Assembly: GCA_049999725.1 (NCBI GenBank)
Contig: JBNGIS010038616.1
Span: 1 to 54,925, forward strand
Length of the DNA: 54,925 nt
Reading direction: 5' to 3'
DNA from: Haplomitrium mnioides
Taxonomy: Eukaryota > Marchantiophyta > Haplomitriopsida > Calobryales
Part shown: piece by piece, positions 31,330 through 41,031 of the stretch
Position numbering within the stretch: position 1 is the first letter of the stretch
Layout: every line of letters begins with the position of its first letter
Notes under the pieces: model-generated
What the model was told of the DNA's origin: nothing
The model's input: only the letters and a program-made list of their open reading frames with translations
Databases searched by the model: none
Made by a program: the position numbers and the translations under genes

Positions 31330-32849
31330 TGAGTACTTATACACAAGGTTGTGAAAGTGATGCTTGGTATGTGGATTCTGGTGCGTCAAACCATATGACA
31401 CATCATAAAAATTGGTTAAAAGAGCTGCATGAACCATAGCAACAAGGATATGTAGAAACAAGTGATGTTACAGTTCATCCAATTGAGCAGATGGGAAATG
31501 TTCCACTTTCTACATATGATGGAAAGTCAAAGTATATAGCTGATGTGTTCTATGTACCAACAATTACAAAGAATTTGGTATTTGTTGGTCAAATGGTAGA
31601 ACAATGATTACAAGTTGTTTTTAGTGAAGATGGTTGTTTTGTGGAGGATTTGAAGAACAGAAATAGATTGGTTGCTAGAGGAAGTAAGATCGAAAGGATG
31701 TTTATATTGGATGTAAAGACTCCAATGGTAAATGACAATGTCATGTATACGCAAAAGAATACAATTATTGGAGATGTAGATATCTGGCATTAAAGAATGG
31801 GACATGTGAATCTACAAAGGCTGAGATCAATGCAGTCTATGGGTGTAGTTACCGGTTTGCCAAGGTTCAAGAATGTTGATATACAGAAGGTGTGTGAAGC
31901 ATGTCAGTTTAGAAAACAGTCAAGGCATCCATTCCCACATCAAAGAAATGTGAGTAAAAATCCTTTAGACGTAGTACATTCTGATGTGTGGGGACCTACT
32001 GAGCATGCATCAATGTCAAGAAATAAGTATTTTGTTACCTTTGTGGATGACCATACAAGGAAGGTATGGGTTTATTTTATGAAGACAAAAGTAGAAGTGT
32101 TTGAGCATTTTAAGAGCTTTAAGAAGATGGTTGAAAAACAATCAGGATTGTAGATAAAATGTCTACGGTCAGATGGTGGAGGTGAGTATTTTTCACGAGA
32201 TTTTAGCAGATTTTTGGTAGATCATGGTGTGAAGAGGCAATTCACATGCAAATATACTCCACAACAAAATGGAGTTGCAGAAAGAAAGAATAGGCATATA
32301 GCAGAAATCGCTCGTGCCTTGATTAATGAGAAGAACATGCCAAAATACTATTAGGCAGAGGCTATACATACAGCTGTATATATCATGAACATGACTTCTA
32401 CGGCAGGAATACATGATATTACTCCAGAAGAAAGATTTACAGGTATCAAAAGTGATGTATCTCACTTGAAAGTATTTGGATGTATTGCGTATGTACACAT
32501 ACCAGATGAGCTAAGGACTAAGCTAGATCCTAAAGCTGAGAAGTGTATTTTCATTGGGTATTCTTTGGAGCAAAAAGGATACCGATGTTACAACCCTATA
32601 ACACGCAAAATCAGGGTAAGTAGAGATGTTGTATTTGATGAGTTGAGTAAGGAAAAGGTGGATCAGCAGATGGATACAAGTCACTCAAGTGATAGTGAAG
32701 AGGTTGATATACCCACTTTGCAAACATCTGGTGTGCAAAGAATACAAGATGAGGTACGTAGATCTACACGTATAAAGTATCTAGTAAGGAGGTTGAGTTA
32801 TGATAGTTTTTCTGCACGTCATTATTCATATATGGTGAAAGTTATATAG
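31330..32849 (+). pseudogene. Copia-2 protease and integrase, with stops
   Basis: Protease 'WYVDSGASNHMT' at about 31365, GAG-pre-integrase 'RMGHVNLQRLRSM' with 'CEACQFRKQ' (zinc site), integrase core with 'VVHSDVWGP', 'RSDGGGEY' and 'NGVAERKNRH', i.e. the D-D-E residues are still present. In-frame stops lie at 31437 (TAG), 31605 (TGA), 31791 (TAA), 32151 (TAG), 32352 (TAG) and 32847 (TAG). Confidence 0.9.
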
Positions 32850-32859
32850 GATGTAGAAC

Positions 32860-34440
32860 CCACTTTTTTTTGAGGATGCAATTGGCATACCTGAATGGGA
32901 GTTAGCTATGGATAAAGAAGTGAATGCACTTGATGAGAATAAGACTTGGAAGCTAACACCACTACCTGATGGAAAGAAAGCGATTGGCTGTAAGTGGATT
33001 TACAAAGTAAAACATAATGCAGATGGTTCGATAAGCAAGTACAAGGCTAGACTAGTAGCCAAAGGATATGCTCAAACATATGGGATAGATTTTGATGAAA
33101 CATTCAGTCATGTTGCAAAGATGGCAACTGTAAGAACTATGATTGCTATGGTTGCTACTAAGAGATGGGATTTACATCAGATGGATGTAAAGAATGCTTT
33201 TTTGAATGGAGAGTTAGATGAAGAAGTGTATATGAAGCAGCCACAAGGATATGTACACCATAAGTTTCCAAATTATGTTTGTAAGTTGAAGAAAGCTTTA
33301 TACGGATTAAAGCAAGCACCCAGAGCATGGGCAGATAGAATAAGCAAGTTTCTACATAGTATTGGATTTGTCATCAGCAAAGCAAATTACTCTATGTATG
33401 TGCAAAAAACGAATACAGGTTTGGTCATCATTGTGATATATGTTGAGGATCTAATTATTACAAGTGATGATAAGTTGCAAATTGAAAATGTTAAGAAGAA
33501 GCTTGGAGCGGAATTTGATGTGAAAGACTTGGGAGAACTTATGTACTTCTTAGGTATAGAAGTAATAACATCACAACAAGGTATTTGGTTATTTCAACAA
33601 AAGTATATTATGGATATGTTACAGAAATACGGTATGACAGCATGTAAGCCTATTTCTACTCCACTTGAACAGAATGCAAAGTTAAGAGCTGATTTAGGAG
33701 ATGAATTGGAAGATCCAACTGTGTATCGGAAAATAGTTGGAAGCTTGATTTATGCCACCATGACAAGACCAAATATGTCTCATGATGTGGGAGTACTTAG
33801 TCAATTTATGCAGGTGCCAAGAAAGCCACATTTAAATGCGGCAAAGAGAGCATTACGTTACTCAAAAGGCACATTGAATTATGGTTTATTTTATACATAC
33901 GGAGTTGAAGTAAAACTTTTTGGATATACTGATGCAGATTGGGCTAGATATACATATGACAAAAGATCTACAAGTGGTTATGTTTTCAATATTGGAGGTG
34001 TTGCAGTGAGTTGGAGTAGTAAGAAGCAACCTACAGTTGCTTTGTCAAGCACAGAGGCAGAGTATAGAGGAGCAGCAATGGCTGCATGTGAAATAGCTTG
34101 GCTACGCAAGCTATTGTCCGATTTAGGACATGATTTGCAAGAGCCTGTGACTTTGTATTGTGACAACATAAGCAGTATACAACTGGCAAACAATTCGGTG
34201 TTTCATGCAAGGACAAAACACATTGAAGTTCATTACCATTACATACGAGAGAAGGTACTTGAAGGTGAGATTGATTTGGTGTATGTGAATACAGATGAGC
34301 AAGTAGCTGATATTTTTACAAAGTCAATAGGTGTAGAGAAGCTGCATAAGTTTCGAACTATTATGGGAGTGCTTGACATTGGCTTGAGCTTGAGGGGGAG
34401 TGTTGAAATACCAAGCTCTGTAAGTAACCCGCTGGGATGA
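32860..34440 (+). CDS. Copia-2 reverse transcriptase-RNase H (catalytic box altered)
   Basis: The longest frame starts at 32908 (510 codons) after a frame change in a T-run near 32866. RT marks 'KARLVAKGYAQ', 'MDVKNAFLNGELDEEVYM', 'YGLKQAPRAW' are good, but the catalytic YVDD reads 'IYVEDLIIT' (about 33438), Asp to Glu. RNase H has 'GYTDADWARY', 'ALSSTEAEY' and 'YCDNISSI', with the usual 'ADIFTK' near the end. The frame runs past the purine tract into the 3' LTR, as often seen. Confidence 0.9.
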   Translation, partial: PLFFEDAIGIPEWELAMDKEVNALDENKTWKLTPLPDGKKAIGCKWIYKVKHNADGSISKYKARLVAKGYAQTYGIDFDETFSHVAKMATVRTMIAMVATKRWDLHQMDVKNAFLNGELDEEVYMKQPQGYVHHKFPNYVCKLKKALYGLKQAPRAWADRISKFLHSIGFVISKANYSMYVQKTNTGLVIIVIYVEDLIITSDDKLQIENVKKKLGAEFDVKDLGELMYFLGIEVITSQQGIWLFQQKYIMDMLQKYGMTACKPISTPLEQNAKLRADLGDELEDPTVYRKIVGSLIYATMTRPNMSHDVGVLSQFMQVPRKPHLNAAKRALRYSKGTLNYGLFYTYGVEVKLFGYTDADWARYTYDKRSTSGYVFNIGGVAVSWSSKKQPTVALSSTEAEYRGAAMAACEIAWLRKLLSDLGHDLQEPVTLYCDNISSIQLANNSVFHARTKHIEVHYHYIREKVLEGEIDLVYVNTDEQVADIFTKSIGVEKLHKFRTIMGVLDIGLSLRGSVEIPSSVSNPLG

Positions 34441-34659
34441 CGGGTAGAGACTTATTTTTTAACCCTCTTTAGGGTTAGTTTTGTTAAGTTAATTTAGAGT
34501 AAATTTAAGTATAAATACAAAGTATGTAGAGAGAAAAAGAAGGGAGATCGAAGAGAAAGCGCCGCCATGCCGCAAGCCTCTTCACTTTTGTAAATCCATT
34601 GTGTTGAATACGATCTCTCATATTTGCCTCCAAAGATTTGTCTCCTCGATTTCTTTACA
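34401..34659 (+). repeat. Copia-2 3' LTR
   Basis: 259 bp, about 95% identical to the 5' LTR by eye. Confidence 0.97.
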
Positions 34660-34842
34660 GGTGTCATCTATGCCATCTATAATATTTTCAACAGGATCAT
34701 GTTGTATGTTGGTCAAATGTGCAAATCAGTCTTTGAGTGTTTCCAACCACATGTTAGGGAAGCCAAGAGATTTTCGGTTCTTCACAACCATTCTTCAGCT
34801 TACAAACCCCTTTATGCCGCCAACAAAAGAGGGGTTTGAATC
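34660..34842 (+). pseudogene. GIY-YIG endonuclease-like frame, 3' side of Copia-2
   Basis: 34660-34664 is the second GGTGT. With the Copia and one copy of the duplication ignored, the frame from 29870 continues without a break here: 'GVIYAIYNIFNR', 'LYVGQ', then 'FQPHVREAKR'. The Y...YVG spacing and the following R/H-containing helix fit the GIY-YIG nuclease fold carried at the C-terminus of Penelope-like retroelements. The frame ends where a LINE poly(A) tract starts at 34843. The assignment rests on motif pattern only. Confidence 0.5.
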
Positions 34843-35190
34843 TTCTTTTTTTTTTTTCTTTTTTTTGATAGGAAGTAAAAACTTTATTTCTACACATCAA
34901 ATACAGTCGTCGAAGCAGCAAAACATCAAAGTCTGGACTAAAGCAAACCACTTCTTCAATGGTAGCCAAGTCGGGATACTAAGGTGTCCATCGACAATTA
35001 CCACACAATGAAATCTATCACATGTAATCTTGAGGTACATTACTAGCCCCAAGCCGTCAATCCAAAAAATAATCAACATTACCTACCATTCAAATCAACA
35101 TCAAACCAACTCCAGTAAAAGTGATAGCTTGAGACACTATCTTTCTTCGGGTTCCACGGAGATTCGAGAGGGAATTATATTGTGCAATAG

Positions 35191-35928
35191 TCAATCATCC
35201 TTCGATGAGCCTTCCAAGGATTCATCATCGTCTTCCATAAATTTTTTCCCCAAAATGTCTAGTTTAGAAAACCTTGTTTGGTCCACCTTTCTGGCCGTGA
35301 TTTGCCTTGTCTTTTTCCCCAAACCAGAGGTCTTACCCAAGCTTTGAGGTTTGTTGTGTGTGATTCGAATTCCGGCAGCCAAAGATTCTTTCTTTGGTTT
35401 GTTACGCTGAGTGTAGTGGTTGATGACCTTCCAGCTGTTCTCACTCATGTCTGCAGCAAGCTCCTCCTCCGTTGTGGCTTGGTCGTTGATTTGCTTTGCA
35501 ATCACAACTATTGCCTTATCTATCACATCATATGTCATGCCCTTTCTTGTCCCATCTTCTCTCAGAGTTATTAGTCAACTCATCTAGCCTTTCTCCTTAA
35601 GTTGGCTTGGGGTTTCCTGAGTTCTTCCTCCTTAGATCTGAGCTGTTTTTAGAGTCGTTCTGTATTAGATCTTTACAAAAATTCTCTGTGGGTGGATTAG
35701 AATCAACCTGATTTCTATCTTTCACTCCTTGTGTTGATAAGTGTCTTGCTACCTCTTCAGCAGATTTTTTCTCTCCTTCCATGGAAAGAGAAACCCCAGC
35801 ACTCAAGCTAGATTCTCTATGGGCTTGTGCTAGCACCTCTCCCTTCTTCTTCCGAATGAAGCCCTTGGCGTTCCCTCTAGGGCAGTCTCAATCAAGTGAC
35901 CAGTGCTCCTGGAGTGAAAGCATTTGAG
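35191..35928 (-). pseudogene. LINE ORF1, C-terminal part (zinc knuckle onward)
   Basis: Reading from the insertion point: 'LKCFHSRSTGHLI' (zinc knuckle remnant), 'AKGFIRKKKGEVLAQAHRES', and a charged, Lys/Ser-rich tail ending 'SLEGSSKDD' at 35191, with at least one frame change near 35590. Plant L1-type ORF1 proteins combine a DUF4283 domain with such a knuckle. Confidence 0.65.
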
Positions 35929-35933
35929 AGGGA
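35929..35933 (+). repeat. Target site duplication AGGGA, left of Copia-3
   Basis: Identical to 41032-41036. Confidence 0.9.
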
Positions 35934-36225
35934 TATCAGATTTAATTGCGCAGATTAAATCCAATCACGTTTCAAACATTCATGCAATTTCTAGTGCACT
36001 GGGAGCTCTCTGTATCTCGTGAACATTCATTGAGGAAATGGTGCCAACAATGTCGTTGCCAACGGCCTTCATGTGAAGTGCTGTAACTGCTACAACTGAA
36101 TTGTCCTAATTCCTAAGACAATGAAATTAGCCATGATATAATCTGATTAGCACTAATCCTAATATAACATATCACAACAGAAGAGTAAAGATAAGACACT
36201 ATACTGGTAGTCATATTTCCAACAC
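35934..36225 (-). repeat. Copia-3 3' LTR
   Basis: Plus-strand ends TATCAGATTT and TTTCCAACA. Contains about 22 bp ('cgtgaacattcattgagg' region) absent from the other LTR. Confidence 0.95.
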
Positions 36226-36296
36226 TCCCACTTAGGGTCTAATCTTTCATATCTCTTCTGTTCATCATTCCCATCTTGCAAGCTAGAAAATTGTGC

Positions 36297-36785
36297 CTAT
36301 TTCCAAAAAAACCTCTTTGTAAAAATGTGTGCAACCATCTCATTTGTGCGACAGTGGACAGTGTGAATGATCCCTTCTCTAACAAGATCTCGCACATAGT
36401 GATATTGGACATCGACGTGTTTTGTCCGATCATGCAGCCTTGGGTTGTGAAGAAGTGCAATAGCACTCTGGCTATCACAGTATATACGAGTGGTAGATTG
36501 AGAATATCCAAGGTCAGACAAAAGTTGTCTCAACCAAATTGCTTCAGCGAATGCCTTGGATAGCGCCATGTACTCTGCTTCAGTACTTGAAAGCGCAACA
36601 GCTTTCTGCTTCTTACTTGCCCATAACACAACAACATTAGATATAAGAAAGCAAAACCCAGTAGTGGACTTATGCGTGTCCACATCTCCTGCATAATCAG
36701 AATCACAGTATCCATACAAAGGTATGACAAGGTCAGTGCGATAGTAGCAGATGCCTTTCTGGCAACTGCCCTTCAAGTATCTCAT
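36297..36785 (-). pseudogene. Copia-3 RNase H
   Basis: 162 codons from 'MRYLKGSCQKGICYY' with 'GYCDSDYAGD', 'ALSSTEAEYMAL', 'YCDSQSAIAL', 'DRTKHVDVQYHYVRD' and a damaged 'VAHIFTK' end; the catalytic acids are present. It is separated from RT by about 390 bp in mixed frames with stops. Confidence 0.9.
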
Positions 36786-37177
36786 TCTCCTCTTTACTGC
36801 AGCTCAGTGCTTCTGTCCTGGATTTTCCATATATTGAGCAACTGTGCTAACAGCAAAGGAAATATCTGGGCGTGTGCAAATCATTGCCCACATCAGACTG
36901 CCAACAGCACCAGAGGCACATTCTTCATCAGCTGTTTGTCACTGTACCTAACAGGACAATCATCCTTACTCAATCAGGTTCCTGGGTTAACAGGGCTGCT
37001 CACTGGTTTGCAGTCCAACATGGAGAACCTATCCAAAACTTCCAAAATATAACATTTCTGGGAAAGGTGGATCCAACCACCACTCCTGCTCCTGGTAATC
37101 TCCATCTCAAGGCAGTGGTGAATTTCTCCCAAGGCAGTGGTGAATTTCTTCCATATCTGTCATCTCAAATCCATGCA

Positions 37178-39016
37178 TCAAGAGTCCTTAATGTGAGTCA
37201 GCAGCTTAATATCATTGCTGGCTAGAACCGTATCATCAACATACAACGCAAGTATCACAACACTCATTTCACTTCGGTACAGATAGACATTTGAGTCTGC
37301 TCCAGACCTATGGAACTCAAGCTCTAATAAAAATGAGCCCATTTTCTGGTACCACAAGCGAGAAGACTGCTTCAATCCATACAATGCCTTGTTCAATTTA
37401 CAGGCAATTCCCTCTTTACCATGACCTTCCACACCTTCTGGGATGGACATGTAGATTTCTTCTTCCAATACACCATTGAGGAATGCAGTCTTTACATCCA
37501 GTTGATGCACTTCAAAATTATGCTGTGCTGCAATTGCCAAGATCACACGAATGGAGGTGATCCTAACCACTGGTGAATATGTCTCACTATAATCAACACC
37601 ATAGACCTGTGTAAAGCCTTTTGCAACAAGTCTTGCCTTAAACCTGCCAACAGTGCCATCAACATTATATTTCACTTTGAACTTCCATCTGCATCCAACA
37701 GGTTTCCTGCCTACTGGAATTGGTGACACTGTCCAAGTTTCATTCTTGGCTAAGGATGCCAGTTCATCTGAAACAGCTTGTTGCCATTTCGGTCCTTCAG
37801 GGCTGCTGAGTGCCTCCACGAAGGTATCAGGCTCTACAACCCTGGGAAAACCTGCTGAAAATAATGCCCTCTGACAGTTGAACTTGGCATCATCATAAAA
37901 GTCCAGTGCCTTCTTGGTCCTAGTGCTCCTCCTCAATGCAGGGCTGGAGGGACCTAGCCGTGAACTCTGTGTAGGTGAAAGCAGGTACTCTAGGCCTGCA
38001 TTGTGATTGTCTGGAACAGGGCCAAGTGAATCCCACTGAATATTGGTATGGTCAGTGGTAGCTGTTGGAAATCCCACTGGAACTGATACTGGTGTTGGTG
38101 GGGCTCCCACTGGAGCTGATGCTGCTCCAGCTGGTGTTGTGGGTACTCCCACTGGAACTGGAGGCAGGGGTGCAACTGGGGAAAAAACACTGGTGTCAGG
38201 ATGGCTGAGTGAGGGTGTAAGGAGCATGATGTCAGTGAGTGTATCATCATACTTCTCAGTATCATTATGCCTTTTATCCATGCTGGTAGGTACATCCTCA
38301 AGGAACTTCACATCCCTGGAAACAATTACACACTGATTGGATTGCTGCAGAAGTCTGTATGCCTTGGCATGATCATCATACCCCAAGAAGATGCAGTCCA
38401 CTGACTTCTGGTCAAACTTCAGTCTGAGGTTCTTGGGGGTCAGTGCAAAAGCTTTGGAACCAAAAATCCTTAAGTGTGAGAGATTAGGCTTGTGGCCATG
38501 CCACAATTCAAATGGATTCTTTGCTTCTGCAACTGCTTTGGTGGGAGACCGGTTCTGCAGGTAAGTGACTGTCACAATAGCTTCTCCCCAATAGGCTCTC
38601 TTGAGCCCAGAGTGCAAAAGCATTGCCAAAGCTGCCTCAACCAATGTCCTGTTCTTCCTCTCTGCAACACCATTCTGCTCAGGTGTATAGCGTGCTGTAA
38701 ACTGGTGTGAAATGCCATTGTCCAAACAATAACTGTCAAACTCATGAGACCTGTACTCACCAAAGTTGTCGGTTCTCAAAGCCTTGAGCTGCTTCCCTAC
38801 TTGCTTTTCAACAAATGCCTTGTAGGTTCCGAACTGCTGATAGGCCTGAGACTTCTGTCTCAACAGGTAGACAAATGCATAACGAGTGTAATCATCAATG
38901 AAGGTGATGAAGAATTTACACCCTGAGTGAGTAGGTGAAGACATGGGGCCACAGAGATCTGAGTGTACCAAGGCCAGAGCCTCTGTGGCTTGTGTAAAAC
39001 TGTGACTGGGGAACAC
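37178..39016 (-). CDS. Copia-3 integrase core and reverse transcriptase
   Basis: 612 codons. Integrase: 'HSDLCGPM', 'LRTDNFGEY' (usual Gly is Phe, the Asp is kept), 'NGVAERKNRT'. A Pro/Val/Gly-rich linker follows at about 38050-38170 ('PVPVGVPTTPAG...'). RT: 'FKARLVAKGFTQVYGVDY', 'LDVKTAFLNGVLEEEIYM', 'YGLKQSSRLWYQ' and an intact 'ALYVDD' (about 37220). The frame ends shortly after the catalytic box at a stop at 37178. The upstream GAG-pre-integrase zinc site is in another frame (39020-39160). Confidence 0.93.
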   Translation of the reverse strand: MFPSHSFTQATEALALVHSDLCGPMSSPTHSGCKFFITFIDDYTRYAFVYLLRQKSQAYQQFGTYKAFVEKQVGKQLKALRTDNFGEYRSHEFDSYCLDNGISHQFTARYTPEQNGVAERKNRTLVEAALAMLLHSGLKRAYWGEAIVTVTYLQNRSPTKAVAEAKNPFELWHGHKPNLSHLRIFGSKAFALTPKNLRLKFDQKSVDCIFLGYDDHAKAYRLLQQSNQCVIVSRDVKFLEDVPTSMDKRHNDTEKYDDTLTDIMLLTPSLSHPDTSVFSPVAPLPPVPVGVPTTPAGAASAPVGAPPTPVSVPVGFPTATTDHTNIQWDSLGPVPDNHNAGLEYLLSPTQSSRLGPSSPALRRSTRTKKALDFYDDAKFNCQRALFSAGFPRVVEPDTFVEALSSPEGPKWQQAVSDELASLAKNETWTVSPIPVGRKPVGCRWKFKVKYNVDGTVGRFKARLVAKGFTQVYGVDYSETYSPVVRITSIRVILAIAAQHNFEVHQLDVKTAFLNGVLEEEIYMSIPEGVEGHGKEGIACKLNKALYGLKQSSRLWYQKMGSFLLELEFHRSGADSNVYLYRSEMSVVILALYVDDTVLASNDIKLLTHIKDS

Positions 39017-39019
39017 ATC

Positions 39020-39160
39020 CCTGGTATGCTTGGCTTAACGCAGGAAATACAGTCTGGCAGGTTACCCATATCTGCCAGATTCAATCCAATGACCATGTTG
39101 CCATCTATCATCTGCTTCATCCTAGGATGACTGATATGGCCAAGACATCGGTGCCACAGT
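39020..39160 (-). pseudogene. Copia-3 GAG-pre-integrase zinc site
   Basis: Reads 'ELWHRCLGHISHPRMKQM' and 'CISC', the HHCC zinc-binding region before the integrase core, shifted by one frame relative to 37178-39016. Confidence 0.8.
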
Positions 39161-39164
39161 TCAA

Positions 39165-40010
39165 TATCAGGTCAGGTGGTTTGGGCTGTTTCTGGGCTGG
39201 TCAGGTGCTCTTATGCGGCAGTTCCTTGCAATGTGACCAAATCCTCTGCAGTTGTAGCACTTTATCCTTTTCCTGAAAGTGCTGTTGCTACTGGATGCCT
39301 CATTAGTAGCCATTGGGGCTGAAGGAGGTCGGGTCCATTATACTTGGGCCTCCTCTTGTTGTTCACATACAGGGCAGACATTGAGTCTGAGAGTCCCTGG
39401 GTCTTTGCCATTGTCTCCTCCTGCAGAATGTAAGTTATGAGCCTCTGCAATGTCAAATTTGGAGTGCCTCTCAGAGAATTCATCAGAGGCCTATAAGATG
39501 CTGGAAGGCTCCTCATTAGTGACAAGGTGACATCCTCATCCTGGACTGGGGCACCTGCAGCAAATAGTTGTTCCATGAGAGATCTTAGTTCATGGAGGTG
39601 CCTAGTCAGGTTGTCACCTTCTCTCATCCTTAGAGTGGCCAGTCTGTCTCTCAAATACATCCTGGTCACAGCATCCTGAGCCTCATAAAGGAGTGACAAT
39701 GCAACCCATGCCTGGTGTGCATGGTCATGTGACTTATGTGAGACACCTGATTATTGTCAAGGTAATTGGTGATGGTGGAGAGAGCAACTTATTCCTTGTG
39801 ATCCCAATCAACTTTGCTTCCTGGACCTGTTGCTGGTGTGTGTTGAACTTGTCCTCCAGGTGCTGAAGGAGGGTTGATAGGCCTTATGAATTGACCCATC
39901 CACCACTCCCAGCAAATCTTCTGCTTTCAAAAGCAACTTAACTCTGTGCTTCCATTAATAAAAATCATTCCCATCAAATTTGGGAATGTCACTGACTTTC
40001 TGTGACATAT
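39165..40010 (-). pseudogene. Copia-3 gag with intact zinc knuckle
   Basis: Starts 'MSQKVSDIPKFDGNDFY' (about 40005) followed by a stop, then 'KHRVKLLLKAEDLLGVVDG'; after frame changes the UBN2 core 'LYEAQDAVTRMYLRDRLATL' and 'GDNLTRHLHELRSLMEQL' (39262-39699). A CCHC knuckle 'CYNCRGFGHIARNC' lies at about 39216-39258 in another frame. Confidence 0.85.
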
Positions 40011-40749
40011 TTAATGTCAGTCAGTCAGATTCTGATGATCGGGGAGAAAGAAAAATGGATCTCAGAAAAATAACCGTTTTTTTTCCTTCTTTTCCCTTTC
40101 TCTCTTGCCTTTTATTTCTTCCCTTCTCTTCCAATCCGCTTTTCAAATTTCCTACGTTGGAATCTGGCCAGGACTCCTTTGGAATCTGGCCAGGACTCCT
40201 TTGGAATCTGGCCAGGACTCCTTCGACGAAGTGACAGATGAAGTCGGTTGGGAAAACTCTGATGAAATTTTTTTCTGGCGGAAGCACTGCGTGCCGCACA
40301 TCCCGCGAAGCAGTTCGAGTATGGCTCAATCACGCGCTCAAGGCGCTCGCGAACATATCGCGACGTGGTCGGGTAGCAATCCCGTCACCACACCAGCAGG
40401 CAAACTAATCACCTGCAACTCAATGAATGCAAATTCTTCTTCTTATCTCATCGCCAGAGCCCTGCAAACACATTGCGAGGACTTAACTAGGCAGCGAACG
40501 AATCGCGATGCCTCACGGTGTGAACGTATCACACAGACCAATCCTCCCGATTGATTTCCTGCGAAGGTCTCATTCCTCCTCTCTCGTTGCAGGTCGCATC
40601 CTCAACACATGAGGAACATTGTCATATTTGTGGTTTGCTGGCAACCAATCCAGCAACCAATACAATGTATCAATCGCTTCCTCCCAGAGGCCCCATAACA
40701 GCAAATCGAAGCTGTAGCCTGACACTTCAGCAATCACATGCAAACTCAA
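40011..40749 (-). other. Copia-3 leader region with 21-bp repeats
   Basis: Long untranslated leader between the primer-binding site and gag. It contains three copies of a 21-bp unit 'ggaatctggccaggactcct' at about 40159-40222. No convincing coding region. Confidence 0.7.
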
Positions 40750-40761
40750 GCTCTGATACCA

Positions 40762-41031
40762 TATCAGATTTAATTGCGCAGATTAAATCCAGTCACGTTT
40801 CAAACATTCATGCAATTGCTCTTGCGCTGGGAGCTCTGTGTATAATGGTGCCAACAATGTCGTTGCCAACAGCCTTCATGTGAAGCGCTGTAACTGCTAC
40901 AACTGAATTGCCCTAATTCCTAGGACAATGAAATTAGCCATGATACAATCTGATTAGCACTAATCCTAATATAACATATCATGACAGAAGAGTAAAGATA
41001 AGACACTATACTAGTAGTCATATTTCCAACA
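40762..41031 (-). repeat. Copia-3 5' LTR
   Basis: 270 bp, followed on its right by the second AGGGA (41032-41036). Confidence 0.95.

Larger units (their letters stand above)
29951..34659 (+). mobile_element. Complete Ty1/Copia element, decayed coding (Copia-2)
   Basis: 259-bp LTRs (29951-30209 and 34401-34659), each TGTTGAAATACC...TTCTTTACA, with perfect 5-bp target duplication GGTGT. The primer-binding site TGGTATTAGAGC at 30210 fits initiator tRNA-Met priming, and a purine tract 'gagggggag' precedes the 3' LTR. The LTRs differ at about 12 of 259 positions by eye (around 4-5%), so the insertion is not recent. Internal order is gag, protease, integrase, RT, RNase H, as in Copia. At least six stops and two frame changes make it non-autonomous. 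Confidence 0.97.
35934..41031 (-). mobile_element. Complete Ty1/Copia element, decayed and protease-less (Copia-3)
   Basis: LTRs at 35934-36225 (292 bp) and 40762-41031 (270 bp); on the minus strand they start TGTTGGAAATATG. Target duplication AGGGA is intact. The primer-binding site reads TGGTATCAGAGC on the minus strand (40750-40761), directly beside the 5' LTR. The purine tract precedes the 3' LTR ('aagtgggag' on the minus strand, about 36226-36235). The LTRs differ by several substitutions and a ~22-bp indel. The internal order is long leader, gag, integrase, RT, RNase H; the protease is missing. Confidence 0.97.

Noticed and set aside
29951-34659. Copia-2 as an active element
   Set aside because: Six in-frame stops, frame changes and altered catalytic residues, with about 5% LTR divergence.
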